Assembly (NCBI RefSeq): GCF_009687885.1
Contig: NZ_BLAF01000013.1
Location: 92,773-156,772, forward strand
DNA length: 64,000 bases
Source: Acrocarpospora pleiomorpha
Lineage (GTDB): Bacteria > Actinomycetota > Actinomycetes > Streptosporangiales > Streptosporangiaceae
Direction of reading: 5' to 3'
This document shows positions 25,209 to 34,291 of this stretch, in pieces. Positions within the stretch are counted from its first letter, which is position 1; each line of letters begins with the position of its first letter. The translations under genes and the position numbers were made by a program. The notes beneath the pieces were generated by a model. It made no database searches, was not told the origin of the DNA, and saw only the letters and a list, made by a program, of their open reading frames with translations.

Positions 25209-27080
25209 CTAGATGAACAGCTGGGTCTCTGGTGTGTACTCGCCGCGCAGGACCAGGCCGAGGTAGCGGCCGCAGTTGCGCAGGAACTGGTCGGAGCCGG
25301 CGACGGCGCGGTCCAGGGCGGGCAGCGCGGGCAGCGCCGCGGCGCCCAGGTAGGTCAGGGCGTTGACCGCCTGCAGCCGGACACGGATGTTCTGGTGGTT
25401 GTCCAGGGTGTCGGTGAGCCAGGTGACGGCCGGGCGGTCGGAGCCGAGCTTGCTGAGCAGCTCGCTGAGCACCACCTTGACGTGCGGGGACTGCTCGGTG
25501 TCCCAGCACTGCTCGATCTGCTGGCGGTACGTGCCGCATCCCGCGCCGAGCATCAGGAGACCCTGGGCCGCCCAGAATCGCATGATCTCGTTGTCGCCGG
25601 CGAGCTCGCGGACGAAGTGGCGGGCGTTCCCCGGGTCCCGGGTGATCGCCCTGTCGGCGAGGTTCTTGACGCGGCGCAGCGGATAGGCGCCGGGGACCCT
25701 GGAGTTCTCGTACCCTTCCGCGGGCGAGCCCTCCGGGATGAACCCGTTGTCGTTGACCTCGATCATGTGGTCGTCGAGGGCCCGCCTGAGCCGGTTCAGG
25801 TGACCCCGGTGACGTGGGTCGTCGACGAGATTGCGCAGCCCGTCCCGGTCGGTGTGGGTGTCGTAGAGCTCTTCGGCGGGCCGTTCCCGCCAGAACCGTT
25901 CCTGGACCTCGTCGAGCGTGCCGGCCAGGTGGGCCCGGTGCCAGTCCTGATAGCTCTTGAGCTGCCAGGCGTAGGCGTTCACCTGGCCGTACGGCCGTTG
26001 GGGCACGTAATTACGGATGTAGCGGAACCGGCCGTCGGAGACCGTACGCACCAGGTCATACCGCTCGTCCATCCTGGCCCGCCCGCCGAACGCGTACGTC
26101 CGCGGACGGCCGCGCCGGGAACCGGCGAGCACCTGCCCGTCGACGTGGTCCGGGACGGAGAGCCCGGTCAGGGCGAGGACCGTCGGGCCGAGGTCCATCA
26201 GCGTGACCGGTGCGTCGAGGACCGAACCCGGCCTGGCCGGTGCCAGATGGGCCCATTTGCGAGGGAACCTGATGATAAGCGGGACCCGGAGGCCGTCGTC
26301 GCGGGCGTGGCGTTTGCTCCACGGCAGCACGCCGCCGTTGTCGCCGTAGTAGAAGACGATCGTGTCCTCGGTGAGGCCGTCGGCGTCGAGTTCGGCGAGC
26401 CTGGCGGCGAGTTGCGCGTCCATGGCGGCCATGCGGTCGTACTGGTGGGCGCGGTCGCGGCGGATGCCAGGGGTGTCCGGTAGGTATGCCGGCACCCGGA
26501 CGGCGTCCGGGTCGGTCGGGCCGTCGGTGGCGGCGAAGAGTTGCGACTCGTGCGTGGTCATGTAGTTGAAGACGGCGAAGAACGGCGCGCCGGAGGGCCG
26601 GTTGCGCCAGTGCGCGGAGCCGCTGCTCTGGTCCCAGGTGGCCGCCATGTCGATGGTCGTGTTGTAGTCGGTCTTGCTGTTGTTGGCGCAGTAGTAGCCC
26701 GCCTGGCGCAGGTACTCGGGGAAGCCGCGCATGAAGCCGGGCAGCGTGCTGCTCGCCCGCATGTTCTCCGCGGGGCTGATCCGCTCCGGGCAGACTCCGG
26801 TGATGATGGCGAACCGGGACGGCGCGCAGACCGGCGTGGTGGAGAACGCGTTGCGGTAGCGCACCCCGTCGCGGGCGAGGGCGTCGATCGTCGGCGTCTG
26901 GGCGAGGCTGTCGCCGTACGCCCCGATGTAGGGGTTGTTGTCCTCGCTGACCAGCCAGAGGATGTTGGGGCGGCCGGGAGAGCTCCCCTCGGCCCGGGCC
27001 AGTCCCGGCATCGCGGCCGCCGTGACGGCCGCACCGGTGGTCGCCAGCAGGCTTCGGCGGGAGAGGCGTTGTGGTTCCAA
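25209..27080 (-). CDS. Tat-exported sulfatase
   Basis: TTG 27080 is chosen because GGAG precedes it and it directly yields a Tat signal (RLSRRSLLATTGAAVTAAA). The 623-residue enzyme has the type-I sulfatase signature PVCAPSR (Cys85), whose Cys must become formylglycine, and the metal-binding NILWLVSEDNN near the start. The last 120 residues form HEAT-like helical pairs (RVRLQAVNALTYLGAAALPA), unusual for a minimal sulfatase. It lies 31 bp after a ROK regulator and close to a formylglycine-generating enzyme gene. Substrate: a sulfated glycan or sugar is likely. Confidence 0.92.
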   Translation of the reverse strand: MEPQRLSRRSLLATTGAAVTAAAMPGLARAEGSSPGRPNILWLVSEDNNPYIGAYGDSLAQTPTIDALARDGVRYRNAFSTTPVCAPSRFAIITGVCPERISPAENMRASSTLPGFMRGFPEYLRQAGYYCANNSKTDYNTTIDMAATWDQSSGSAHWRNRPSGAPFFAVFNYMTTHESQLFAATDGPTDPDAVRVPAYLPDTPGIRRDRAHQYDRMAAMDAQLAARLAELDADGLTEDTIVFYYGDNGGVLPWSKRHARDDGLRVPLIIRFPRKWAHLAPARPGSVLDAPVTLMDLGPTVLALTGLSVPDHVDGQVLAGSRRGRPRTYAFGGRARMDERYDLVRTVSDGRFRYIRNYVPQRPYGQVNAYAWQLKSYQDWHRAHLAGTLDEVQERFWRERPAEELYDTHTDRDGLRNLVDDPRHRGHLNRLRRALDDHMIEVNDNGFIPEGSPAEGYENSRVPGAYPLRRVKNLADRAITRDPGNARHFVRELAGDNEIMRFWAAQGLLMLGAGCGTYRQQIEQCWDTEQSPHVKVVLSELLSKLGSDRPAVTWLTDTLDNHQNIRVRLQAVNALTYLGAAALPALPALDRAVAGSDQFLRNCGRYLGLVLRGEYTPETQLFI

Positions 27081-27111
27081 GGGACGTCTCCGATCGCGGA
27101 ACGAGAGCAAC

Positions 27112-28287
27112 CTAGGGGTTGTAGAAGAGGCGATCGAGGGCGACGGCCGCGCTGCCGATCACGCCGGCGTTGATGCCGAGCGTCGAGCGGTCGACCCTGA
27201 CCACCTCGCGCAGAATGGGGAAGGCCTTGTCGTGCAGAGCGGCTCTGACCTTGTCCAGCACGCTCGCGGGCGCGTCGTCGAAGATTCCGCCGAGCAGGAT
27301 CAGCTCGGGGTTGAGCAGGTTGACGGCACTCGCGAGCGCGGTGGTGAGATGGTCGACCAGGTCCTCCAGGATGGCCAGCGCGCGTTCGTCGCCGCCGTCG
27401 GCGAGGGCGGCGAGATCCCGCATCGGCCGCGACGACGCCTGCCCGGCGATCGTCGACAGCTGCTCGACCAGGTACGGCTCCGACACCACGGTCTCCAGGC
27501 AGCCGATCGCGCCGCACGCGCACCGGCGGCCCTTCTCGACCACCCGGAGATGGCCGAGCTCGGTGACCCCGTAGGTGCCCGACCGGAACGGCTTGCCGCC
27601 GATGACGACACCCGCGCCGACACCGGTGCGCACATAGACGTACAGCAGGGGGTCCACGCCGCGGGCGTTCCCGTAGCGGGCCTCGGCCAGTGACATCGAC
27701 CGCACGTTGTGGTCGACGACCGTGGGGGCGTCGAGCTCCCGCTCCAGGATGTCGCTGAACGGCACGTCCCGCCAGCCGAGGTTGACCGACAGCACGTTCC
27801 GGCGGTGGGCCGGATCGACCGGGCCCGGCGCGGCCACCCCGATGCCGAGCAGCTGGTCGCGCGGCACTCCCGCGCGGGCCAGCAGGTCGGTCGCGGCGTC
27901 CGCGATCCGGGCCACCACCCGTTCCGGCTGGTCCGACATGCCGAACGTGAACGCGGCGGTATGCCCCACCTGTGCCGTCAACCCGCAGAGTCCCAGCTGG
28001 ACGAACCCCGCGCCGACCTGGACTCCGATCACGCGCCGGGCGTCCGGCTGGATCCGGATGTGCACGGACGGCCGCCCGACCCGCAGCCCGGCTCCCTCGT
28101 GGTCGCCCTCCGCGACCACGCCTTCGTCGAGGAGCTGCCCGACGACCTTGGTCATCGTGGTCGCGGAAAGACCGAGCCGCCGCGCCAGCTCGGCGCGCGG
28201 CTGCGGTCCCTCGTCACGCAGGCTCTGGAGGACCAGACCGCGGTGCAACCGCCGGACGTCCTGAACGGGGGTACGTCGCCCAGCCAT
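27112..28287 (-). CDS. ROK-family transcriptional repressor (sulfatase locus)
   Basis: The 391-residue protein has an N-terminal winged HTH (ELARRLGLSATTMTKVVGQL) and a ROK sugar-binding domain with the zinc motif GHLRVVEKGRRCACG ... GCLE. The segment VDHNVRSMSLAE carries Asn where active ROK kinases have the catalytic Asp, so it should sense but not phosphorylate. It precedes the sulfatase with the same orientation and is divergent from the formylglycine-generating enzyme gene, so it probably controls both through the AT-rich gap. Confidence 0.92.
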   Translation of the reverse strand: MAGRRTPVQDVRRLHRGLVLQSLRDEGPQPRAELARRLGLSATTMTKVVGQLLDEGVVAEGDHEGAGLRVGRPSVHIRIQPDARRVIGVQVGAGFVQLGLCGLTAQVGHTAAFTFGMSDQPERVVARIADAATDLLARAGVPRDQLLGIGVAAPGPVDPAHRRNVLSVNLGWRDVPFSDILERELDAPTVVDHNVRSMSLAEARYGNARGVDPLLYVYVRTGVGAGVVIGGKPFRSGTYGVTELGHLRVVEKGRRCACGAIGCLETVVSEPYLVEQLSTIAGQASSRPMRDLAALADGGDERALAILEDLVDHLTTALASAVNLLNPELILLGGIFDDAPASVLDKVRAALHDKAFPILREVVRVDRSTLGINAGVIGSAAVALDRLFYNP

Positions 28288-28299
28288 CGCCGTCCTCCA

Positions 28300-28326
28300 A
28301 TTACTAACTAGTGATTACGAAGTAAT
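28300..28326. promoter_or_regulatory. Candidate ROK operator in an AT-rich divergent gap
   Basis: ATTACT and AGTAAT form a perfect inverted repeat with a 15-base spacer containing the palindrome ACTAGT. It lies 13 bp before the ROK start, in a markedly AT-rich region (28290-28496) between divergent genes. ROK repressors bind such AT-rich dyads. Confidence 0.5.
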
Positions 28327-28496
28327 AGCCAGCAACGCCGCCGCGTCAACCCGTCGTAACATAATCGTGATTTAGTCGTGAAAATCGCCTACTCCCGTGC
28401 CCCAGACCCAAGGACTCGCCTAAGTTTGTCACGGTTGTGTTACGGCCATTGACCACCATCTCGCCGAAATTTAAATATCTAACCCTGAGTTATCAA

Positions 28497-28628
28497 CAGA
28501 CCCAGGCACCATTCCGTCCGTCGGTCCAGGCGGTTCTGCGCCGCCGGAGAGGCTTCACCGAGCAGTGGATGCGCCGGACCGGGGACCCGCAGCTCGCGAC
28601 CTACCGGCAACTGATCGACGCCGCCTGA
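28497..28628 (+). pseudogene. Possible C-terminal remnant of a sulfatase
   Basis: An in-frame, GC-biased 43-codon stretch ends at TGA 28626-28628 and reads FRPSVQAVLRRRRGFTEQWM and then RRTGDPQLATYRQLIDAA. Sequence before 28497 switches abruptly to AT-rich non-coding. The helical end with WMRRTGDP resembles C-termini of some sulfatases, which would suit its place just before a sulfatase-activating enzyme. A 63-codon frame starting at 28437 could be read instead, but its first third has no coding character. The family guess is weak. Confidence 0.35.
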
Positions 28629-28643
28629 ACTTCGGAGATGCCC

Positions 28644-29558
28644 ATGGCACACCAGACGCCCACATGCTGCGGACCGGCGGCGCGTCGGGCCGCGCCGGCC
28701 GCCACCCGGGGCGCGGTCGACGCCGACCCGGAGGCCGGCCTGCGACTCCGCCGCCGGTTCGTCCGGCTGCCTGGTGGCTCGTACGCCATGGGCAGCGAAG
28801 ACCCGGACGCCCACCAGGAGGACCGGGAAGGACCGGTGCGCGACGTCACCGTGGCGCCCTTCGCGATATCCCCGACCGCGGTGAGCACCGCCCAGTTCGC
28901 GACGTTCGCCAAACGGACCGGCTACCGCACGACAGCGGAGGTGATCGGCTGGAGCTACGTCTTCCACGCCTTCCTCACCCCGGGGCGGGCGCAGCGGGGC
29001 GTCGCAGACGGCACACCGTGGTGGATCGCGATCGACGGGGCCTCGTGGCGGCATCCGGAGGGCCCCGGGTCGCATGTGACCGACCGGCAGAACCATCCGG
29101 TCGTGCACGTCTCCCACCACGACGCCCTGGCGTTCTGCGCGTGGTCGGGAACCCGCCTGCCGACCGAGGCGGAGTGGGAGTACGCCGCCAGAGGCGGCCT
29201 CGACCGGGCGCGCTACCCGTGGGGCGACGTCCTGTCGCCGGGCGGACGGCACCTGTGCAACATCTGGCAGGGCACCTTCCCGTCCCACGACACCGCGGCA
29301 GACGGGTACGCCGGCACCTGCCCGGTGACGGCGTACCCGCCGAACCGCTACGGCCTGTTCAACATGGTCGGCAACGTCTGGGAATGGTCGGCCGATCCTT
29401 GGGAGCCGTCGACGGAGGCGGGCGAATGGGCGATGCGCGGCGGTTCCTACCTGTGCCACGACTCCTACTGCAACCGCTACCGGGTCGCCGCCCGCACCCG
29501 CAACACGGCCGACGCCAGCACCGGCAACCTCGGCTTCCGATGTGCGGCATCGATCTGA
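28644..29558 (+). CDS. Formylglycine-generating enzyme (sulfatase activator)
   Basis: The 304-residue protein is a full FGE: LPGGSYAMGSEDPDAHQEDR at the start of the domain, RLPTEAEWEYAARGG in the middle, and GGSYLCHDSYCNRYRVAAR at the end with the two catalytic cysteines (271 and 276) in the spacing of human SUMF1 and Streptomyces FGE. It oxidises the Cys of CxPSR-type motifs, such as CAPSR in the nearby sulfatase, to formylglycine using O2 and copper. ATG 28644 is preferred over 28638 because CGGAG sits six bases before it. It acts in the cytoplasm, consistent with activation before Tat export. Confidence 0.95.
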   Translation: MAHQTPTCCGPAARRAAPAATRGAVDADPEAGLRLRRRFVRLPGGSYAMGSEDPDAHQEDREGPVRDVTVAPFAISPTAVSTAQFATFAKRTGYRTTAEVIGWSYVFHAFLTPGRAQRGVADGTPWWIAIDGASWRHPEGPGSHVTDRQNHPVVHVSHHDALAFCAWSGTRLPTEAEWEYAARGGLDRARYPWGDVLSPGGRHLCNIWQGTFPSHDTAADGYAGTCPVTAYPPNRYGLFNMVGNVWEWSADPWEPSTEAGEWAMRGGSYLCHDSYCNRYRVAARTRNTADASTGNLGFRCAASI

Positions 29559-29897
29559 CTACGGCCACGGCGAGACCATCAGGAACAGAGCCGACAGCCC
29601 CAGCAGGATGGTGGCCGCCGCCGTGACGGTCACGGTCGTCCCGCCGAGCCCCAGCGCGGGCTCCGCGCCGGTGAGGGACCGGTGCGCCCGGCGGTACCTG
29701 TACGTCGCGGTCAGCCAGGCGACGGCCGACAGCGCCAGCGCGACCAGGCCGGCCATCGCGGCGGGCAGATCGAGGCCGCCGACCGTCACCCGCACCGCGA
29801 CCGCGCTGCCCACGGCGAGCGACAGCGAGGTGCGCCGCCAGGCCAGCAGCGTTCGCTCGGTCTGCAGCCCGGCGTCGAACGGCTCGTGCCCGCTCAC
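29559..29897 (-). CDS. DUF202 small membrane protein
   Basis: The 112-residue protein has a DUF202 N-terminus (LQTERTLLAWRRTSLSLAVG) and three hydrophobic helices. GTG 29897 overlaps the stop of the upstream DUF202 gene. It ends on the base directly adjoining the FGE stop codon, a zero-gap convergent junction. The function of DUF202 proteins is unknown. Confidence 0.85.
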   Translation of the reverse strand: MSGHEPFDAGLQTERTLLAWRRTSLSLAVGSAVAVRVTVGGLDLPAAMAGLVALALSAVAWLTATYRYRRAHRSLTGAEPALGLGGTTVTVTAAATILLGLSALFLMVSPWP

Positions 29898-30244
29898 AAC
29901 AGCAAGCCCAGGCCGACGAGCCCGGCGGCGATGACGACCCCCACGGTGACCACGGCACCGAGTGAAGGACCCGGCAACGCCCGGTTCTCCCGGAGCGCCC
30001 GCTCGGCGCGCACCCAGCCAAGCCACCCCTGACCGGCAGCCAGCAGGCCCAGCGCCACCAGCAACACCGTGGACACCACCTGAAAGCCGGATGCCAGCGG
30101 CACCCGCACCGCCTTCAGCGCGACACCGGCGGCGACCAGGGCCAGCGACGTGCGGATCCAAGCCAGGAAGGTGCGCTCGTTGGCCAGGCTGAACCGCGGA
30201 TCCGGTTCGGCGCCCCGCCCGTACACCCAGCGCGGAAACCTCAC
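29894..30244 (-). CDS. YidH-type DUF202 membrane protein
   Basis: The 116-residue protein has the YidH/DUF202 signature (FSLANERTFLAWIRTSLALV) and three membrane helices. It starts with GTG 10 bases after the ROK gene and overlaps the second DUF202 gene. Paired short DUF202 genes are common in actinomycetes, but their role is not known. Confidence 0.88.
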   Translation of the reverse strand: MRFPRWVYGRGAEPDPRFSLANERTFLAWIRTSLALVAAGVALKAVRVPLASGFQVVSTVLLVALGLLAAGQGWLGWVRAERALRENRALPGPSLGAVVTVGVVIAAGLVGLGLLL

Positions 30245-30254
30245 CTCACACCTC

Positions 30255-31379
30255 TCATGTGTAGAAATAACGGTCGAGCGCGATCGTCGCGCCGCCGACG
30301 ATGCCGCTGTCGCCGCCCAGGACCGACCGGCCGACCCGGACGGCCTCCCGCAACACCGGAAACGCCTTGCGGTGCACGGCGGCCTCGATCCGGTCGATGA
30401 TCGGATCGGGGGCGTCGTCGAACATCCCGCCCAGCACGATGAGCCGCGGGTTGAGCAGGTTCACCGCGAACGCGAGCCCGATCGCGAGGTGCTCCACGAT
30501 GTCGTCGACAGCCGCGATCGCGCGGGGGTCGCCGTGCGCGACCAGGCGCGCGAGCGGCGCGTCCGCAGGGCTGCCGAGGCAGGCGAGCCGCTCAGCGATC
30601 CGGGGTTCCGACACGATGGTCTCCAGGCACCCGTCGGCCCCGCACGCGCAGGCGCGGCCGTTGTCGCTGACGCGCATGTGGCCCAGCTCGGAAACGCCGT
30701 GGGCACCCGAGCGGAACGGCGCGCCGTCGATGACGATGCCCGCGCCGACGCCGGTGCGCGCGTAGACGTACAGGAGCGGGTCGGCGTCCCCGTGGCCGCC
30801 GTGGCGTGCCTCGCCCAAAGCCATCGCGCGGACGTTGTGGTCGACAATGGTCGGGATGCCCAGCGTGGCCTCCAGATGGTCGCTGAACCCAACGTCGCGC
30901 CAGCCGAGGTTGAGCGCCAACAGGTTCCGCCGCTGATGGCGATCCACCGCTCCGGGCACGGCCACGCCCACCCCGAGCACGCCATCGGCCGTGACGCCCA
31001 CCTCGCGCATGAGCGCGTCGAGGTGGGCGACCAGCCGTCCCAGGACCACGGTCGCCTCGGTGCCCGCCGCGTCGAAGTCGAACCGGGCCCGATGGCGGGG
31101 CCGCCCGAGCAGATCGCACAACCCGATGTGCACGGTGCCGACGCCCACCTGGACGCCGACGACGTGGGCCGCCGTCGGCACCAGGGCGACGTGCATCGAC
31201 GGACGGCCGACCCGCAGACCGGGCCCCTCGACACCGGATTCGGTCACCACACCCTCGTCGAGGAGCCGCGAGACCACCTTGGTCACCGTGGTCGGCGAGA
31301 CATTGAGGCGGCGGGCCAGCTCGATGCGCGGCTGCGGTCCGCGGTCACGCAACGCTCGCAGGACTGAGCGTCGTGGCAT
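30255..31379 (-). CDS. ROK-family transcriptional repressor (second copy)
   Basis: The 374-residue protein has a winged HTH (ELARRLNVSPTTVTKVVSRL) and a ROK domain with GHMRVSDNGRACACG and GCLE. VDHNVRAMALGE again shows Asn at the kinase Asp position. ATG 31379 is preceded by GGGGGAT; an ATG seven codons upstream lacks a site. It follows the oxidoreductase in an eight-gene minus-strand series and is clearly paralogous to the regulator at 27112-28287. The effector sugar is unknown. Confidence 0.9.
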   Translation of the reverse strand: MPRRSVLRALRDRGPQPRIELARRLNVSPTTVTKVVSRLLDEGVVTESGVEGPGLRVGRPSMHVALVPTAAHVVGVQVGVGTVHIGLCDLLGRPRHRARFDFDAAGTEATVVLGRLVAHLDALMREVGVTADGVLGVGVAVPGAVDRHQRRNLLALNLGWRDVGFSDHLEATLGIPTIVDHNVRAMALGEARHGGHGDADPLLYVYARTGVGAGIVIDGAPFRSGAHGVSELGHMRVSDNGRACACGADGCLETIVSEPRIAERLACLGSPADAPLARLVAHGDPRAIAAVDDIVEHLAIGLAFAVNLLNPRLIVLGGMFDDAPDPIIDRIEAAVHRKAFPVLREAVRVGRSVLGGDSGIVGGATIALDRYFYT

Positions 31380-31410
31380 CGATCCCCCGTCCTGACTCAT
31401 GACCGGCGCA

Positions 31411-32469
31411 TCATGCGGGCAGGGTGACCGCTTCCCACCCGCGGCTGGCCATCGAGCGGTAACCGGCGTCGATGACGGCGTTGTCGATGACGCCGTCGCG
31501 CAACGTCTGCCGGGGCTCGACCCCGCGCCGGAAACAGTCGACGAAGTGCGCGAGTTCGGCGTGGTACCCGTAGGTCCACGGTTCATCGGGCACCGGGATG
31601 ATCCAGCCCTGGTCGGAGCCGGCCTTCTCGACGACGTATCCGGCCGGTCGGCCGGTGAAGCCGACCACCCCGGTGCTGCCCGTCTCGTCGGTGCCGATCC
31701 ACCCGTGCGATCCGTGGATCTCGTTGCGTACGTCGAGCCCGGCCACGTGGGTCCAGCCGACCTCGACCTGCAGCATCCTGCCGTCGTCGAAGCGCACCAG
31801 CATGACCGCGCTGTCCTCGGCGGTCACGTCGTCCCGGACGAGGCGATCGCCCCACGCCATGACCTCGGCCGGCTGGGCGCCGTCGAGGAACCAGCGGCCG
31901 ATGGCGACGCAGTGGCAGCCCAGCCCCCGCAGCGGCCCGCCTCCCATGCGCCGCTCATCGCGCGCGTGCGGGTGCGGGTTGCCGTGGGCCTCCCGGGCGC
32001 GAACCCAGGTGACCCGCCCGATCGCGCCGGCGTCGACGAGCTGTCTGGCCTTGACGATTCCGGGGGCGAACACCTCGGTCTCGGCGTAGCCGTGCCAGAC
32101 GCCCGCGCGCTGGACCGCCGCCAGGCAGGCCTGCGCCTCGCGGGCGTCGCGGCCCAGCGGCTTCGTGCAGACCACCGCCTTACCGGCCTCGGCCGCCGCG
32201 GTAACGGCCTCGACGTGCAGGTCATGCGGTACGGCGACGAGGACGAGGTCCACGTCCTCGCGCCGGACCAGATCCCGCACACCGGTGACGGCGGCGGGCA
32301 CGCCGAACCGGTCGGCCAGCGCCTTGGCGCGATCGGGCCCGTTGCCGGAGACGACGGTCACCTCGTGCCCGCGGACGTGTTCGAGCGCCCGCAGGTAGAG
32401 GTCGGCCACGAATCCGGCGCCGAGAATGCCGATCCGGACCGGGGGCCCGGACGCGGGACCTGCGCTCAC
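31411..32469 (-). CDS. Gfo/Idh/MocA-family oxidoreductase
   Basis: The 352-residue enzyme has an N-terminal NAD(P) motif (GILGAGFVADLYLRALE, 14-30), the conserved Lys in VVCTKPLGRDA and a C-terminal alpha/beta substrate domain with GGPLRGLGCHCVAIGRWF. These enzymes oxidise or epimerise sugars and inositols. GTG 32469 overlaps the binding-protein stop (GTGA), so it is coupled to the transporter and may act on the imported compound. Confidence 0.9.
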   Translation of the reverse strand: MSAGPASGPPVRIGILGAGFVADLYLRALEHVRGHEVTVVSGNGPDRAKALADRFGVPAAVTGVRDLVRREDVDLVLVAVPHDLHVEAVTAAAEAGKAVVCTKPLGRDAREAQACLAAVQRAGVWHGYAETEVFAPGIVKARQLVDAGAIGRVTWVRAREAHGNPHPHARDERRMGGGPLRGLGCHCVAIGRWFLDGAQPAEVMAWGDRLVRDDVTAEDSAVMLVRFDDGRMLQVEVGWTHVAGLDVRNEIHGSHGWIGTDETGSTGVVGFTGRPAGYVVEKAGSDQGWIIPVPDEPWTYGYHAELAHFVDCFRRGVEPRQTLRDGVIDNAVIDAGYRSMASRGWEAVTLPA

Positions 32470-33497
32470 TTCAGGCTCGCCTTGGCCGCGGCGAACATGT
32501 CGACGTTGACCCACTGCTCCACGGGGGCCTCCGAGGTAAGCCGGCCCAATTGCAGGAACAGCTTCTGCAGCGCCGCGTACCGCTCCCGGGTCTTGCCCGA
32601 GCCGTTGTCGGCGAGCATCTCGTCCGAGGTGTACCACTGCAGGTTGTCGACCTGGCCCTGCAGCTGGTTGGCCGGGGCGCCGGACGCGGCGGCGGCCAGT
32701 TCGACGGCCTTGGCGGGGTTCGCCTTGCGGTAGTCGTTGGCCTGGATGTAGACCTCCAGGAAGCGCCGCACCTCCTCCTGCTTGCCGGTCGCCGCGCCGG
32801 GCGATGCGACCCAGGCCCCGAGGAACGTGGTCTCGGGGAAGTCGCGGTTGTTGGCGAGCACGACGGCGCCGGGCACCTTCTCGCGGATCTGGTCGCTCAG
32901 CGGCGAGAAGATCGCGGCCACGTCGATCTGCCCGCTCACGAACGAGGACACCACCGCCGGTGGGTCGAGCGGCACCCGCGTGATGTCATCCACGGTCAGG
33001 CCGGCCTTGGTGAGCGCGAGGTTGAGGATCATCTCGCCGGAGCCGCCGTCCGGCACGCCGACCCGCTTGCCCTTCAGGTCCTGCACCGTCTTCGCCCCGG
33101 AGTCGGGCGAGGCCAGCAGGAAGTCGCCGAAGGTCGCCTCGCTCGGGGCGATGATGACGGCCTGCCCCGAGGCCGGCATCCAGGTGGCGCCGCCGCCGAT
33201 ATAGCCGACGTCGAGCGATCCGGCGGCCATCGCCTGGATCTGGGTCGGCCCGTTGGTGAAGGGGGTGAGCGTGACGTCGATGCCGGCCTTGTCCCAGAGC
33301 TTGAGATCGTTCGCCACGGAGATCAGGCCGACACCGTTGATGCTGGTATCGATATAGCCGACGTTGAGTTTCACACGTTCGCGGCCGCCGTCAGTGCCGC
33401 TGGTGGTGCCGGGCGTGTCACCCCCGCCGCAACCGCTTACCGCCAGAACCAGACCGACGGCGGCCACCAGGGCCGCGGTGGCGTTTCTGAATTTCAT
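32466..33497 (-). CDS. Sulfonate/nitrate-type ABC binding lipoprotein (SsuA/NMT1 fold)
   Basis: The 343-residue protein has a lipobox (LAVSGC, Cys23) and the NMT1/SsuA core: VGYIDTSINGVGLISVANDL, a mid-section SLDVGYIGGGATWMPA, and VQDLKGKRVGVPDGGSG. Relatives bind taurine, alkanesulfonates, nitrate or thiamine precursors. Its start overlaps the ATPase stop (ATGA). Given the sulfatase and FGE nearby, an organosulfur ligand is the favoured guess. Confidence 0.9.
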   Translation of the reverse strand: MKFRNATAALVAAVGLVLAVSGCGGGDTPGTTSGTDGGRERVKLNVGYIDTSINGVGLISVANDLKLWDKAGIDVTLTPFTNGPTQIQAMAAGSLDVGYIGGGATWMPASGQAVIIAPSEATFGDFLLASPDSGAKTVQDLKGKRVGVPDGGSGEMILNLALTKAGLTVDDITRVPLDPPAVVSSFVSGQIDVAAIFSPLSDQIREKVPGAVVLANNRDFPETTFLGAWVASPGAATGKQEEVRRFLEVYIQANDYRKANPAKAVELAAAASGAPANQLQGQVDNLQWYTSDEMLADNGSGKTRERYAALQKLFLQLGRLTSEAPVEQWVNVDMFAAAKASLK

Positions 33498-34291
33498 TTG
33501 AGGGCTCCTTCACTTACAGGAGTAGCTACTGCAGGGGGGTGGTGCACACCGCGCCACACCCGGCCGCGGATCTCCGCGAACTCGGGGGAGAGGCGCATCT
33601 CTTCGGTGCGGGGATAGGCGAGTGGAACGTCGATGACGTCGCTGATCCGGCCCGGGCCCGGGCTCATGACGATCACCCGTCCGGCCAGATAGACCGCCTC
33701 ATCGACATCGTGGGTGATGAACAACACGGTGCGCCGCTCCTGCTGCCAGGTGGCGAGCAGGTCGTCCTGCATCTGCACCCGGGTCAGCGCGTCCAGCGCG
33801 CCGAACGGCTCGTCCATGAGCAGCAGCGACGGATGCACGGCATAGGCGCGCGCGATCGCGCACCGCTGCTTCATGCCGCCGGAGAGTTCCTTCGGCAGCG
33901 AGGACCCGAAGGCGCCAAGACCGACCAACTCCAGATAGCGCTGGGCACGTTCGCGGCGTTCCTTCTTCTTCAGCCCTTGCAGGCGCAGCCCGAACTCGAC
34001 GTTCTGGAGCGCGGTGAGCCAGGGGAAGAGCGCGTACTGCTGGAAGATCACGCCGCGGTCCGGTCCCGGGCCTTCGACCGGCTCGCCGTTGACGAGCACC
34101 TCACCGGTGGTCGGCCGCAGCAGTCCCGCGACCAGGTTCAGCAGGGTGCTCTTGCCGCACCCGCTCGGGCCGACGAGCGTCACGAACTCGCCCTGGGCCA
34201 CGTCCAGGTCGACCTGGGACAGGCTGGTCACCGGCCCGCGCGAGGATTCGTAGGTCTTGCTGACCGACCTGATCGAGATCACCGTGTCCAT
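33494..34291 (-). CDS. ABC transporter ATPase (SsuB/TauB type)
   Basis: The 265-residue ATPase shows Walker A (GPSGCGKST), the Q-loop (FQQYALFPWL), signature LSGGMKQR, Walker B (LLLMDEP) and the H-loop (FITHDVDEAVYL). The last part resembles sulfonate/nitrate importer ATPases. Start and stop both overlap neighbours by four bases or fewer. Confidence 0.95.
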   Translation of the reverse strand: MDTVISIRSVSKTYESSRGPVTSLSQVDLDVAQGEFVTLVGPSGCGKSTLLNLVAGLLRPTTGEVLVNGEPVEGPGPDRGVIFQQYALFPWLTALQNVEFGLRLQGLKKKERRERAQRYLELVGLGAFGSSLPKELSGGMKQRCAIARAYAVHPSLLLMDEPFGALDALTRVQMQDDLLATWQQERRTVLFITHDVDEAVYLAGRVIVMSPGPGRISDVIDVPLAYPRTEEMRLSPEFAEIRGRVWRGVHHPPAVATPVSEGALK

